From assembly GCA_026387795.1 (NCBI GenBank), contig JAPLLA010000018.1:1-52073 (forward strand): a DNA stretch of 52,073 nucleotides, read 5' to 3'. Below are positions 24,713 through 32,030 of the stretch, piece by piece. Position 1 is the first letter of the stretch. Each line of letters opens with the position of its first letter. The notes beneath the pieces were generated by a model that saw nothing but the letters and a program-made list of their open reading frames with translations, was not told where the DNA came from and made no database searches. A program made the translations under genes and the position numbers. The DNA is from Candidatus Saganbacteria bacterium. Lineage in GTDB: Bacteria; Margulisbacteria; WOR-1; JAPLLA01.

Positions 24713-25462
24713 ATGCTTAGCGGACTCCTCTCGATCTTTAAAAAGAAAACCACGTTAGCGCAGTTTTCCAGAGAAAATATTCCTATCCATGTGGCAATCA
24801 TCATGGACGGCAACGGCAGGTGGGCAAAGGGGCGCGGACTCCCTCGTATTGCCGGGCACAAAGTTGGAGCTGAATCTGTGCGCAGTGCAGTTAAAACTTG
24901 CGCAGAGCTTGGGATCAAATATCTTACGCTTTATGCCTTTTCCACGGAAAACTGGAAAAGACCAAAGGAAGAAGTCTCCTTTTTAATGGGGCTTTTAACG
25001 GAATATATTAGCAGTGAAATACCGGAACTAAGGCAAAATAAAGTAAGAATCAGGTTTTTGGGGAGGATCCAAGAGCTGCCAATTGAATTGCAGGAAAAAA
25101 TCCGCTTTGCAGAATCAGAAACAAAAAATAACACCCGTTTAAATGTGCAAGTAATGCTTAATTATGGGGGCAGGGCGGAAATCGTAGACGCACTCAATGC
25201 AATTAACAATGAACAATCTCCCAATGACACAATTAATGAGGAATTAATTGGCAAAAAATTATATACTGCTGGGATACCGGACCCAGATTTGCTAATTAGG
25301 ACTGCAAATGAAATGAGGGTCAGTAATTTTCTGCTTTGGCAGATTGCTTATGCCGAGTTTTATGTAACTAAAACACTTTGGCCCGATTTTCGCAGGGAGC
25401 ACCTTGTAAACGCGGTCCAGGAATATCAAAAAAGAAAAAGAAAGTTTGGAGCGCTGGGATAA
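24713..25462 (+). CDS. uppS: Isoprenyl (undecaprenyl) diphosphate synthase
   Basis: Cis-prenyltransferase that makes the C55 lipid carrier for peptidoglycan and LPS. The 249 aa carry the catalytic-Asp motif IIMDGNGRWAKGRGLPR, then YLTLYAFSTENWKRP and DLLIRTANEMRVSNFLLWQI. The usual T-S-G-E of the last motif is T-A-N-E here, a mild change. The ATG follows the frr stop by four bases. A pair of palindromic elements separates it from cdsA. Confidence 0.96.
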   Translation: MLSGLLSIFKKKTTLAQFSRENIPIHVAIIMDGNGRWAKGRGLPRIAGHKVGAESVRSAVKTCAELGIKYLTLYAFSTENWKRPKEEVSFLMGLLTEYISSEIPELRQNKVRIRFLGRIQELPIELQEKIRFAESETKNNTRLNVQVMLNYGGRAEIVDALNAINNEQSPNDTINEELIGKKLYTAGIPDPDLLIRTANEMRVSNFLLWQIAYAEFYVTKTLWPDFRREHLVNAVQEYQKRKRKFGALG

Positions 25463-25473
25463 TGGCCCTAGTG

Positions 25474-25507
25474 TTGGAAACCCGAGGCTGAATGCCTCGG
25501 TTTCCAA
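25474..25507. repeat. REP-like palindrome 1a
   Basis: Outer arms TTGGAAACC and GGTTTCCAA, inner stem GAGGC/GCCTC, loop TGAAT, and one bulged C on the 5' side. Lies 20 bp from 1b between uppS and cdsA. Confidence 0.8.
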
Positions 25508-25526
25508 AACCACGCGTTGAGATTTT

Positions 25527-25562
25527 CTGGAAACCGCCCCGGTGAACCGGGGCGGTTTCCAG
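25527..25562. repeat. REP-like palindrome 1b
   Basis: Perfect 16-bp stem CTGGAAACCGCCCCGG with a TGAA loop and its exact complement. Shares the outer GGAAACC/GGTTTCC with 1a, 2a and 2b but has a different inner stem. It could also act in transcription termination or RNA stability. Confidence 0.8.
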
Positions 25563-25600
25563 TGAGTTAAAGCAGGTAAGTTTTTGGAGGTTTTAGGATA

Positions 25601-26320
25601 ATGTGGATTAGAGGATTAACAGTTTTAATTATGGCCCCCATAGTGATTGCCTGCATCTATTTTGGCGGAGTTTCTTTTCTGTTTTTAACCCTGTTTTTGT
25701 CCTTATTTTCCATTAACGAGTTTTATTTTTTAATGCAGAAAAAAGGATTCCAGCCCACCTATCTTTTAGGCAATTTTTTTACTGCATTTTTTATTATTGT
25801 GGCATTCCTTGCTCTTAAGAAGAACTGGGAACCAGCACATTCCGCAGTAACAGTTTTGGGAATGATTTATGTGGGCTGGTTTTTTAGTTACTTGTTTTTC
25901 ATTCGTGCCTTAACCGCACACGGCGCATTTCTTTTCTTTTTAGTGATTACAATCTGGTTCAATGATAGCGGGGCTTATTTAGTCGGCAAAACATTTGGCA
26001 GACACAGGCTCAACCCTTTGATTAGCCCTAAAAAAACCATAGAAGGAGCAGTCGCAGGCTTTTTGATTTCTATTATTGCTGCGATTATATTCAGTTATTT
26101 TATACAAATGGGCTTAGTCCATGCGATTATCTTGGGTATTATCGTAGGAGGCATGGCGCAGGTTAGCGACTTAGTGGAGTCAATGTTAAAAAGGGATGCC
26201 GGGGTAAAAGATTCTGGGCAAGTGTTTCCTGGTCATGGAGGAGTTTTGGACCGCATGGATAGCTTTATCCTCACTGCCCCGATTATGTACTATTATATTG
26301 TTTGGATCGGCCTAGGATAA
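25601..26320 (+). CDS. cdsA: Phosphatidate cytidylyltransferase
   Basis: Makes CDP-diacylglycerol, the precursor of phospholipids. The 239 aa hold several transmembrane helices and the family signature KRDAGVKDSGQVFPGHGGVLDR near the C-terminus (the second Ser/Asp-rich loop), as well as NDSGAYLVGKTFGRH. Length is at the short end of the family. The ribosome binding site GGAGG lies ten bases before the ATG. Confidence 0.95.
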   Translation: MWIRGLTVLIMAPIVIACIYFGGVSFLFLTLFLSLFSINEFYFLMQKKGFQPTYLLGNFFTAFFIIVAFLALKKNWEPAHSAVTVLGMIYVGWFFSYLFFIRALTAHGAFLFFLVITIWFNDSGAYLVGKTFGRHRLNPLISPKKTIEGAVAGFLISIIAAIIFSYFIQMGLVHAIILGIIVGGMAQVSDLVESMLKRDAGVKDSGQVFPGHGGVLDRMDSFILTAPIMYYYIVWIGLG

Positions 26321-26324
26321 AAGC

Positions 26325-27194
26325 ATGAAATTAGACGAGAGAAAGCTACAACAAATAGTAAAAAAGGCATTGGAAGAGGATATCGGTTTGGGCGATATTA
26401 CTACGGAGGCTGTGGTTCCTGCGGGTAAAAGGGTGGAGGCGGAGTTTGTGGTTAAGGCAAAAGGAGTGATTGCAGGGCTTCCTGTAGCGGAAGAAGTTTT
26501 TAAAGCCCTGGACCCATCACTACAATTTGAAATTTTGGTTAACGAAGGATCGCATGTAAAACCCGGGACCAAAATAGCACTGGTAAAAGGAAAAGCACGC
26601 AGCATTTTAACCGCTGAAAGGGTGGCGCTTAATTTTCTCCAAAGGCTTTCGGGGATTGCCACTTTAACTGCAGAATTCATGCATAAAGTCAGAGGGAAAA
26701 GCGTCAGAATATTAGACACCAGAAAAACCACCCCGGGACTGCGCTTTTTGGAAAAATATGCAGTAGCAGTAGGCGGGGGAACAAACCACAGGATGGGATT
26801 AAGCGACGCGGTTTTGATTAAAGATAACCATATTGCAGCAGTGGGGGACTTATTTGAGGCAGTGCAAATAGCACGGCGCAACCTAAAAGCCACAACCCCG
26901 ATCGAAGTAGAAACCAGTAATTTGGACGAGGTCAGGGAAGCGCTTGACATTGGCGCAGACAAAATCCTTTTAGACAACATGCACCCGCGTATGATGAGTA
27001 AAGCGGTAAAAATGGTGCGGGAGCATAACCACAAATCTCGAGTAACCGGATCAAAGGTTGAGACGGAAGCTTCTGGAGGAGTATCGCTACGCAATGTGCG
27101 TCGCATTGCACGTACCGGGGTAGATGCAATTTCAATCGGAGCGCTAACCCATTCCCCCAAAGCCCTGGACATTAGCTTGGAGATTAAAAGGTAA
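26325..27194 (+). CDS. nadC: Nicotinate-nucleotide pyrophosphorylase (carboxylating)
   Basis: Converts quinolinate and PRPP to nicotinate mononucleotide in de novo NAD synthesis. The 289 aa contain ERVALNFLQRLSGIATLT, DTRKTTPGLRFLEKYAV, GGGTNHRMGLSDAVLIKDNH and VEVETSNLDE-like substrate motifs. Four bases after cdsA and three before ychF, so clearly part of the run. nadD is also in this window but in another operon; nadA and nadB are not seen. The long antisense ORF over it (26312-27289) is an artefact. Confidence 0.96.
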   Translation: MKLDERKLQQIVKKALEEDIGLGDITTEAVVPAGKRVEAEFVVKAKGVIAGLPVAEEVFKALDPSLQFEILVNEGSHVKPGTKIALVKGKARSILTAERVALNFLQRLSGIATLTAEFMHKVRGKSVRILDTRKTTPGLRFLEKYAVAVGGGTNHRMGLSDAVLIKDNHIAAVGDLFEAVQIARRNLKATTPIEVETSNLDEVREALDIGADKILLDNMHPRMMSKAVKMVREHNHKSRVTGSKVETEASGGVSLRNVRRIARTGVDAISIGALTHSPKALDISLEIKR

Positions 27195-27197
27195 TTT

Positions 27198-28289
27198 ATG
27201 GGGATTTCTCTTGGTATTGTCGGTCTTCCCAATGTGGGTAAATCAACCCTATTCAATGCTTTGACTTCCGGACACGCAGCAGTTTCCAATTATCCTTTTT
27301 GTACCATTGATCCGAACGTTGCGGTTGTAAATGTCCCTGACCCAAGACTGGAAGACTATCGCGCTTTTATGCATTCCCCAAAAAGCATCCCTGCCACAAT
27401 AGAGTTTTGGGATATTGCAGGGTTGGCAAAAAATGCGCATAAAGGGGAGGGGTTGGGCAATCAGTTTCTTTCGCATATTAGGAAAGTAGATGCTATTTTA
27501 CATGTAGTGCGCTGTTTTTCTGACCCAAACATTGTCCATGTTGACGGAAGAGTTGATCCGGTGCGGGACATTGAAGCAATTAATGTAGAACTGATTTTAG
27601 CTGACCTGGCGGGAGTAGAAAAAAAACTGCAAGGAGCCAAAAGCTCGGTAAAAACCGGGGAAAAGAAAAAAGTCATGGAACATGATTTTTACGAAAAAAT
27701 GAAGAACCATCTAGGAGCAGGGCATCCGGCCAGGACCTTGGCTTTGGAATATCCGGAAGAAGAGGTTTTTTTAAGGGATTTAACGCTTTTAACTGTAAAA
27801 CCGGTTTTATATGTGGCAAATACCGCGGAAATTCCCGAAGAACAGTATGTTTCCGCAGTAAAAGAAGCAGCCCAAAAAGAGGGGGCAGGGCTGATTGTTA
27901 TTCCTGCCAGGCTGGATGTGGATTTAAAGGAATTGTCTCCTGAAGAACAAGTGGAATATCTTAAAGCTCTGGAAGGTGAAGCCTTTGCCGGACTTCCGGA
28001 GTTGATTCAAGCCAGCTACAAGCTGCTTGGACTGATCACCTTTTTTACTGCAAACGAAAAAGAAGCGCATGCCTGGGCTATTAAACAAGGAACAGCGGCA
28101 AAAGAAGCAGCGGGCAAGGTTCATACGGATTTTGAAAAAGGCTTTATTTCCGCAGAAGCCCTGCGCCACGCAGACCTCCCAAAGTGCAAAAATCATGCCG
28201 AAGCCAGGGACAAAGGGATACTGCATTTGGAAGGGAAGGGGTCTCAGGTTGTAGACGGGGATTTGGTTTACTTCCACTTTAACCTGTGA
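27198..28289 (+). CDS. ychF: YchF/OLA1 family ribosome-associated ATPase
   Basis: Obg-family P-loop protein that binds ATP rather than GTP and associates with ribosomes. The 363 aa begin with SLGIVGLPNVGKSTLFNALT. The G4 motif is NTAE in place of NKxD, which accounts for ATP preference, and the C-terminal TGS domain ends in RDKGILHLEGK...DGDLVYFHFNL. The rpsF promoter lies over its final codons. Confidence 0.97.
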   Translation: MGISLGIVGLPNVGKSTLFNALTSGHAAVSNYPFCTIDPNVAVVNVPDPRLEDYRAFMHSPKSIPATIEFWDIAGLAKNAHKGEGLGNQFLSHIRKVDAILHVVRCFSDPNIVHVDGRVDPVRDIEAINVELILADLAGVEKKLQGAKSSVKTGEKKKVMEHDFYEKMKNHLGAGHPARTLALEYPEEEVFLRDLTLLTVKPVLYVANTAEIPEEQYVSAVKEAAQKEGAGLIVIPARLDVDLKELSPEEQVEYLKALEGEAFAGLPELIQASYKLLGLITFFTANEKEAHAWAIKQGTAAKEAAGKVHTDFEKGFISAEALRHADLPKCKNHAEARDKGILHLEGKGSQVVDGDLVYFHFNL

Positions 28290-28295
28290 TACAAT
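28267..28295 (+). promoter_or_regulatory. Putative internal promoter before rpsF
   Basis: TTTACT (28267-28272), a 17-bp spacer and TACAAT (28290-28295) with an upstream TG (extended -10). It overlaps the ychF stop and could drive rpsF-ssb-rpsR-rplI separately. Confidence 0.5.
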
Positions 28296-28325
28296 ACCCA
28301 CTCATTTTAAGAAGGAGGGATAATC

Positions 28326-28712
28326 GTGGAATCATACGAGGCCTTAATCGCATTTAACCCGCAAATAGGGAAGGAAAAAGTAGAAGAACTGCTGAATAAG
28401 TTTTCCGACAAGCTAAAGAGTGCTGGTGCAGAAATAGAGAAAAAAGAAGAATTAGGAAGAAAACAACTCCCTTTTAAGCTTCAAGCCCACAAGGAGCTAA
28501 AAGAGGTTTTTTACGCCCTGCTTTCGTTTAAAGGGGAAACCTCCCTTCCCAAGCTTTTAACAGACAACTTCCGCATCACCGAAGAAGTAGTGCGTTTTTT
28601 AGTGACCAAAACAAGCGGTGCGAAGCTTTTGGAAATCGAAGGTGCTCCCGTAGAAGAAAAAACCGAGATTTCCTCTTCGGTTCTGCTTGATTTAGAACCA
28701 AAACCCCAATAA
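28326..28712 (+). CDS. rpsF: 30S ribosomal protein S6
   Basis: Small-subunit protein that pairs with S18 on the platform. The 128 aa start YEALIAFNPQIGKEKVEELL and include KEELGRKQLPFKLQAHKELKEVFYALLSF; the C-terminal tail is acidic as usual. It starts with GTG after AAGAAGGAGGG. First gene of the common order rpsF-ssb-rpsR-rplI, here with a second ssb inserted. Confidence 0.97.
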   Translation: MESYEALIAFNPQIGKEKVEELLNKFSDKLKSAGAEIEKKEELGRKQLPFKLQAHKELKEVFYALLSFKGETSLPKLLTDNFRITEEVVRFLVTKTSGAKLLEIEGAPVEEKTEISSSVLLDLEPKPQ

Positions 28713-28724
28713 TAACGAGAGACT

Positions 28725-29120
28725 ATGGCAAACCTTAATCGTATAATTCTAGTTGGTAAAATAGGGGACAATCCTGAGGTTAGGACCACGGTAGACGGCC
28801 AGCCAATCACTAAATTTAAGCTTGCCGTAGATCGTTGGGCAAAACCCGGAAGCCCCAGTGAAGCAGATGTGGTTGACATTGTTTGCTGGGCTCGTTTGGC
28901 TGAGATCTGCGGCCAATATGCAAAAAAAGGAAAGATGGCTTTGGTGGAAGGACGCATCCAAAACCGTTCTTTTGACGACGAAACAGGACAAAGAAAATGG
29001 GTTACCGAAGTGGTAGCCAGAAATGTCCAGTTTTTAGGGGGAGATGCCAAAGTTTCCGCAGAAGCAGAAGCAGAGCCTGTATCGGAACATTTTGGCGGTG
29101 AAGACGATCTTCCTTTTTGA
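28725..29120 (+). CDS. ssb: Single-stranded DNA-binding protein 1
   Basis: OB-fold protein that coats single-stranded DNA. The 131 aa start NLNRIILVGKIGDNPEVRTT, with GKMALVEGRIQNRSFDDETGQ typical of Ssb. The acidic tail ends EDDLPF, the standard partner-recruiting tip. It lies between rpsF and a second, different ssb gene. Confidence 0.96.
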   Translation: MANLNRIILVGKIGDNPEVRTTVDGQPITKFKLAVDRWAKPGSPSEADVVDIVCWARLAEICGQYAKKGKMALVEGRIQNRSFDDETGQRKWVTEVVARNVQFLGGDAKVSAEAEAEPVSEHFGGEDDLPF

Positions 29121-29129
29121 GGAGCATAT

Positions 29130-29501
29130 ATGTACAATAAAGTTTTCTTGATAGGGAACTTAGCGCGTGATCCTGAACTTCGCTACACGCCGAGCGGGAT
29201 TCCGGTGGCAAGACTAGTGATTGCAGTGAACCGGATCAAAAAGCAGGATGCAGGGAGCCAGGGTGGGGATGCTGATTTTATCAATTTAGTGGCATGGAGG
29301 AGGCTCGCGGAAATTTGCGGCGAGTATTTGAAAAAAGGGATGTCGATTGCAGTGGAAGGAAGGCTCCAGGTTAGAAGCTATGAAAAGGGCGGAGAAAAAA
29401 AGACCATGACAGAAGTTATTTTAGATAACATGCAAATGCTTGGCAAAAAAGAATCCCGTCCGGACGCGGTAAAAAATGAAGAAGAAGAAATCCCATTTTA
29501 G
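29130..29501 (+). CDS. Single-stranded DNA-binding protein 2
   Basis: Second OB-fold SSB of 123 aa, starting YNKVFLIGNLARDPELRYTP and ending EEEIPF, so both the DNA-binding and the tail features are kept. It differs enough from the adjacent copy that this is an old paralogue pair rather than a recent duplication. The ATG follows GGAG by nine bases in the short gap after ssb 1. Confidence 0.94.
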   Translation: MYNKVFLIGNLARDPELRYTPSGIPVARLVIAVNRIKKQDAGSQGGDADFINLVAWRRLAEICGEYLKKGMSIAVEGRLQVRSYEKGGEKKTMTEVILDNMQMLGKKESRPDAVKNEEEEIPF

Positions 29502-29546
29502 TGTATAGGAAATCTCTCGACAAACTCGAGATGAAAGGAGAAAAAC

Positions 29547-29879
29547 ATGGCAGAAAGAAGAGGAAATAAAAAAGGGGGGGACAAAAAAGGAAGAGGGAGG
29601 GGGAAAGGCAAAGGCAAAGGGGGAAGCAATAGCAACAACAACGATAGGGACGAGGGTAAACTTAAATTTAAAAAGAAAAGAAAAAAAGTTTGCGTGTTTT
29701 GCGCAGAAAAAGAAACCCTGGACTATAAAAACATGGACCTTATGCGCAGGCTGATTACGGATCGCGGGAAGATTGCCCCGCGCCGCATGACCGGTTGCTG
29801 TGCAAAACACCAGAGGGCAGCAGCCAAAATAGTAAAAAGAGCTCGGCATGCAACCCTGCTGCCGTATGTAATGGAATAA
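29547..29879 (+). CDS. rpsR: 30S ribosomal protein S18 with Gly/Lys-rich extension
   Basis: Binds S6 on the 30S platform. The conserved core [18 protein letters not shown]...[15 protein letters not shown] is preceded by about 40 extra residues rich in Lys, Gly, Arg and Asn ([14 protein letters not shown]). The cysteines CVFC and GCC could bind zinc, as in S18 proteins of the zinc type. The ATG follows GAAAGGAG. The extension is longer than in most S18. Confidence 0.96.
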   Translation: MAERRGNKKGGDKKGRGRGKGKGKGGSNSNNNDRDEGKLKFKKKRKKVCVFCAEKETLDYKNMDLMRRLITDRGKIAPRRMTGCCAKHQRAAAKIVKRARHATLLPYVME

Positions 29880-29892
29880 CAGGAGGAGAAAG

Positions 29893-30345
29893 ATGAAAGT
29901 AATTTTACTAAAAGATGTAGATGAACTTGGCGAACAGTACGATGTGATCAATGTTTCGGACGGTTACAGCAGGAACTACCTTTTCCCCAGAAATCTGGCA
30001 ATCCTGGCAACCGAAGCGGCTTTGGCCCAAAACGAAAAGCGTTTGGGAAAAATCACGGAAGAAAAAACAAAGAAAAAACAAGCCGCAGTAGAACAGGCAG
30101 AAGTGATCGGGAAATTAACCCTCAAACTGTTGGTAGATGCCGGTGAAGGAGGCAAGCTCTTTGGAGCTGTTACCGCACAAGACATTGCGGAAGCTTTAAG
30201 GACACAGGCAAACATGGATATGGAAAAAAGGAAAATTCATATTAATGCGCCGATAAAAATGGTGGGGACGCATCAGGTAACAATCAAACTTCATACAAAC
30301 GTGGTGGGGAACTTGAGCCTGGCAGTGGAGAGAAAAAAAGAGTAA
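29893..30345 (+). CDS. rplI: 50S ribosomal protein L9
   Basis: Two-domain large-subunit protein of 150 aa. The N-terminal domain reads MKVILLKDVDELGEQYDVINVSDGYSRNYLFPRNLA, with a long connecting helix and a C-terminal domain containing GKLFGAVTAQDIAEAL. It follows rpsR at 13 bases with AGGAGG. End of the ribosomal protein part of the operon. Confidence 0.98.
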   Translation: MKVILLKDVDELGEQYDVINVSDGYSRNYLFPRNLAILATEAALAQNEKRLGKITEEKTKKKQAAVEQAEVIGKLTLKLLVDAGEGGKLFGAVTAQDIAEALRTQANMDMEKRKIHINAPIKMVGTHQVTIKLHTNVVGNLSLAVERKKE

Positions 30346-30357
30346 AATTTCTTTAAC

Positions 30358-31641
30358 TTGATCCTAGACCGCAAACAATTAAAAGACGTTCCGCATAAAC
30401 CGGGAGTTTATATTTTTTACGACCGGCAGTCTCCTATTTATGTTGGCAAAGCCTCTGACCTACGCAATCGGCTCTCCTCATATTTTAACCTTACAGAACT
30501 CCCGATAAAAACCGTAAGAATGCTCGAAGCAGCTTGCCGTTTTGAGATCAATGAAACGCAAACAGAGCTCGAGGCGCTGCTTTTGGAAAACGATTTAATC
30601 AAAAAACATCAGCCCCGCTATAACGTGAGCTTAAAAGACGATAAGCGTTATCCGTTTCTTAAGCTTACAAAGCAAGAGGCCTGGCCCAGGCTTTTGGTGG
30701 TGAGGAAAAAATTGGACGATGGGGCCAGATATTTTGGCCCATATCGTTCGGAAACCGTAAAACAGATTCTTAGGTTTATAAAAAGGTTATTCCCAATCCG
30801 TTGGTGTAAGGAAACGCCTCTTAGAAAAAGAAAACAGCCTTGTTTATATTTTGCCATGAAAAAGTGTACCGCTCCTTGTGTTGGGAGGGGGACTCGCGAT
30901 TTTTATCTTCTCCTTTGCGAGGGGATAGCGGCTTTTTTGGGGGGTAACGTAGAAGAAACGTTGTTAAAGCTTAGACGGGAAATGTCCAAGGCTTCTTCCG
31001 CAGGCCGATTCGAAGATGCAGGAGAACTTAGGGATATTATTTCCGCACTGGAAAAGGTTTTAATAAAAGAAAATCGGGTTTTATTTAAAACCGAAACGGA
31101 AAGCATCTTGGATCAAGGAGAAGTTTTAACCCAACTACAAAAGGACCTATCTTTAAAGAGTATTCCCAAGAGGATAGAGGCATTTGATATTTCCAATTTG
31201 AGCGGGACCAATACAGTTGCTTCTATGGTGGTTTTTGAAGACGGGAAACCCCTCAAAGCGGATTACCGCCGTTTTAAGATTAGGGGGGTCAAAGGACCAA
31301 ACGATGTGGCTTCTATGCAGGAAGTGATCGGCAGAAGGTACGCAGGAAGTTTAGCTGGGAAGCTTAAACTGCCGGACTTGATTTTGGTGGATGGGGGAAA
31401 AGGCCAGGCTAGGGCGGCTTTTGGAGTGCTTCGGGGTATGGGAATTTTGATCCCAGTGTTTGGACTGGCGAAAAAAGAAGAACAAATCCATTCTCCCCAG
31501 ATTGGCAGCAAACCGATTATTTTGAGCCAACATGCGGCTTCCCTTAAGCTGCTACAGCGCTTAAGGGACGAGGCGCACAGGTTTGCGGTTTTTTATCACA
31601 GAAAAAGAAGGGGAAAGCTCTTTTTAGAGAAAACTCCGTAG
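30358..31641 (+). CDS. uvrC: Shortened UvrC-type excinuclease subunit
   Basis: Nuclease of UvrABC nucleotide-excision repair. Present in order: GIY-YIG nuclease (HKPGVYIFYDR then PIYVGKASDLRNRL), the Cys-rich region (CLYFAMKKCTAPCVG), a UVR motif near residues 205-240, and the RNase H-like nuclease (RIEAFDISNLSGTNTVASMV, LILVDGGKGQ, RDEAHRFAVFYH). At 427 aa it lacks the usual segment of about 100 residues between the UVR motif and the RNase H-like domain, and the C-terminal helix-hairpin-helix pair. It starts with TTG and a weak ribosome binding site, 12 bases after rplI. Both active sites look intact, so it may be functional. Confidence 0.88.
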   Translation: MILDRKQLKDVPHKPGVYIFYDRQSPIYVGKASDLRNRLSSYFNLTELPIKTVRMLEAACRFEINETQTELEALLLENDLIKKHQPRYNVSLKDDKRYPFLKLTKQEAWPRLLVVRKKLDDGARYFGPYRSETVKQILRFIKRLFPIRWCKETPLRKRKQPCLYFAMKKCTAPCVGRGTRDFYLLLCEGIAAFLGGNVEETLLKLRREMSKASSAGRFEDAGELRDIISALEKVLIKENRVLFKTETESILDQGEVLTQLQKDLSLKSIPKRIEAFDISNLSGTNTVASMVVFEDGKPLKADYRRFKIRGVKGPNDVASMQEVIGRRYAGSLAGKLKLPDLILVDGGKGQARAAFGVLRGMGILIPVFGLAKKEEQIHSPQIGSKPIILSQHAASLKLLQRLRDEAHRFAVFYHRKRRGKLFLEKTP

Positions 31642-31651
31642 GGGTTTTTTT
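31630..31651 (+). terminator. Possible terminator at the uvrC end
   Basis: AAAACTCC-GTA-GGGGTTTT forms an 8-bp stem with one T-G pair and runs into seven T. It overlaps the uvrC stop codon and would end the pyrH-uvrC run. Confidence 0.45.
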
Positions 31652-31674
31652 GCCAAAGAAGAAGATGAGTTTTT

Positions 31675-31904
31675 TGCGGGAATCCCAAATTTTTCACCAA
31701 TGGCGCTATCTCCTATAACTCCAATCTATTTCTCCCCGAATATGAATTCTCTAATCACGCCAATAACTCGTATGGCAAACAACTTAACAAGTAAACCTTT
31801 GGCCCATTCGGGGCATAAGCGCTATTGGGGGAAAGAAATTCGGTCGTTTATGGATTTGCGTTATTTGAGATAGCGCAAATTGGTGAGACAATAAGGGATA
31901 GCCT
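31675..31904. repeat. Long imperfect inverted repeat in the uvrC-envC gap
   Basis: The gap between uvrC and the envC-like gene is about 390 bases with no convincing gene. The core TCACCAATGGCGCTATCTC (31694-31712) pairs with GAGATAGCGCAAATTGGTGA (31867-31886), and similarity continues outward and inward (AACTCCAATC/GGATTTGCGTT, CCAATAACTCGTATG/CATAAGCGCTATTGG), so each arm is about 100 bases at moderate identity. A 43-codon ORF inside (31742-31873) has no ribosome binding site. A decayed fold-back element or a structured RNA are both possible. Confidence 0.6.
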
Positions 31905-31977
31905 TCAGAGATAATGACCAAAAAACAATCTGGATGCATTATTCTCCTTTGCCACAAGCATTGTTAATTTCCATAGC

Positions 31978-32006
31978 TTGAAGCGCTACTTTTTTTGTGT
32001 TACTAT
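31978..32006 (+). promoter_or_regulatory. Putative promoter of the envC-ctpA operon
   Basis: TTGAAG (31978-31983), a 17-bp spacer and TACTAT (32001-32006), 24 bases before the ATG. Confidence 0.45.
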
Positions 32007-32030
32007 CGGTTTAATTTTCAGAGAAAAACT

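Noticed and set aside
26312-27289. 325-aa minus-strand ORF
   Set aside because: It is the antisense shadow of nadC, rich in Ser/Leu/Thr with no family motif; nadC on the plus strand is unmistakable.
28511-29137. 208-aa minus-strand ORF over rpsF/ssb, and similar long antisense ORFs (38602-39195, 43964-44332, 49973-50347)
   Set aside because: Shadows of well-supported genes; no start signals or family motifs.
31742-31873. 43-codon ORF in the uvrC-envC gap
   Set aside because: No ribosome binding site or family, and it lies across an inverted repeat, so coding is unlikely.
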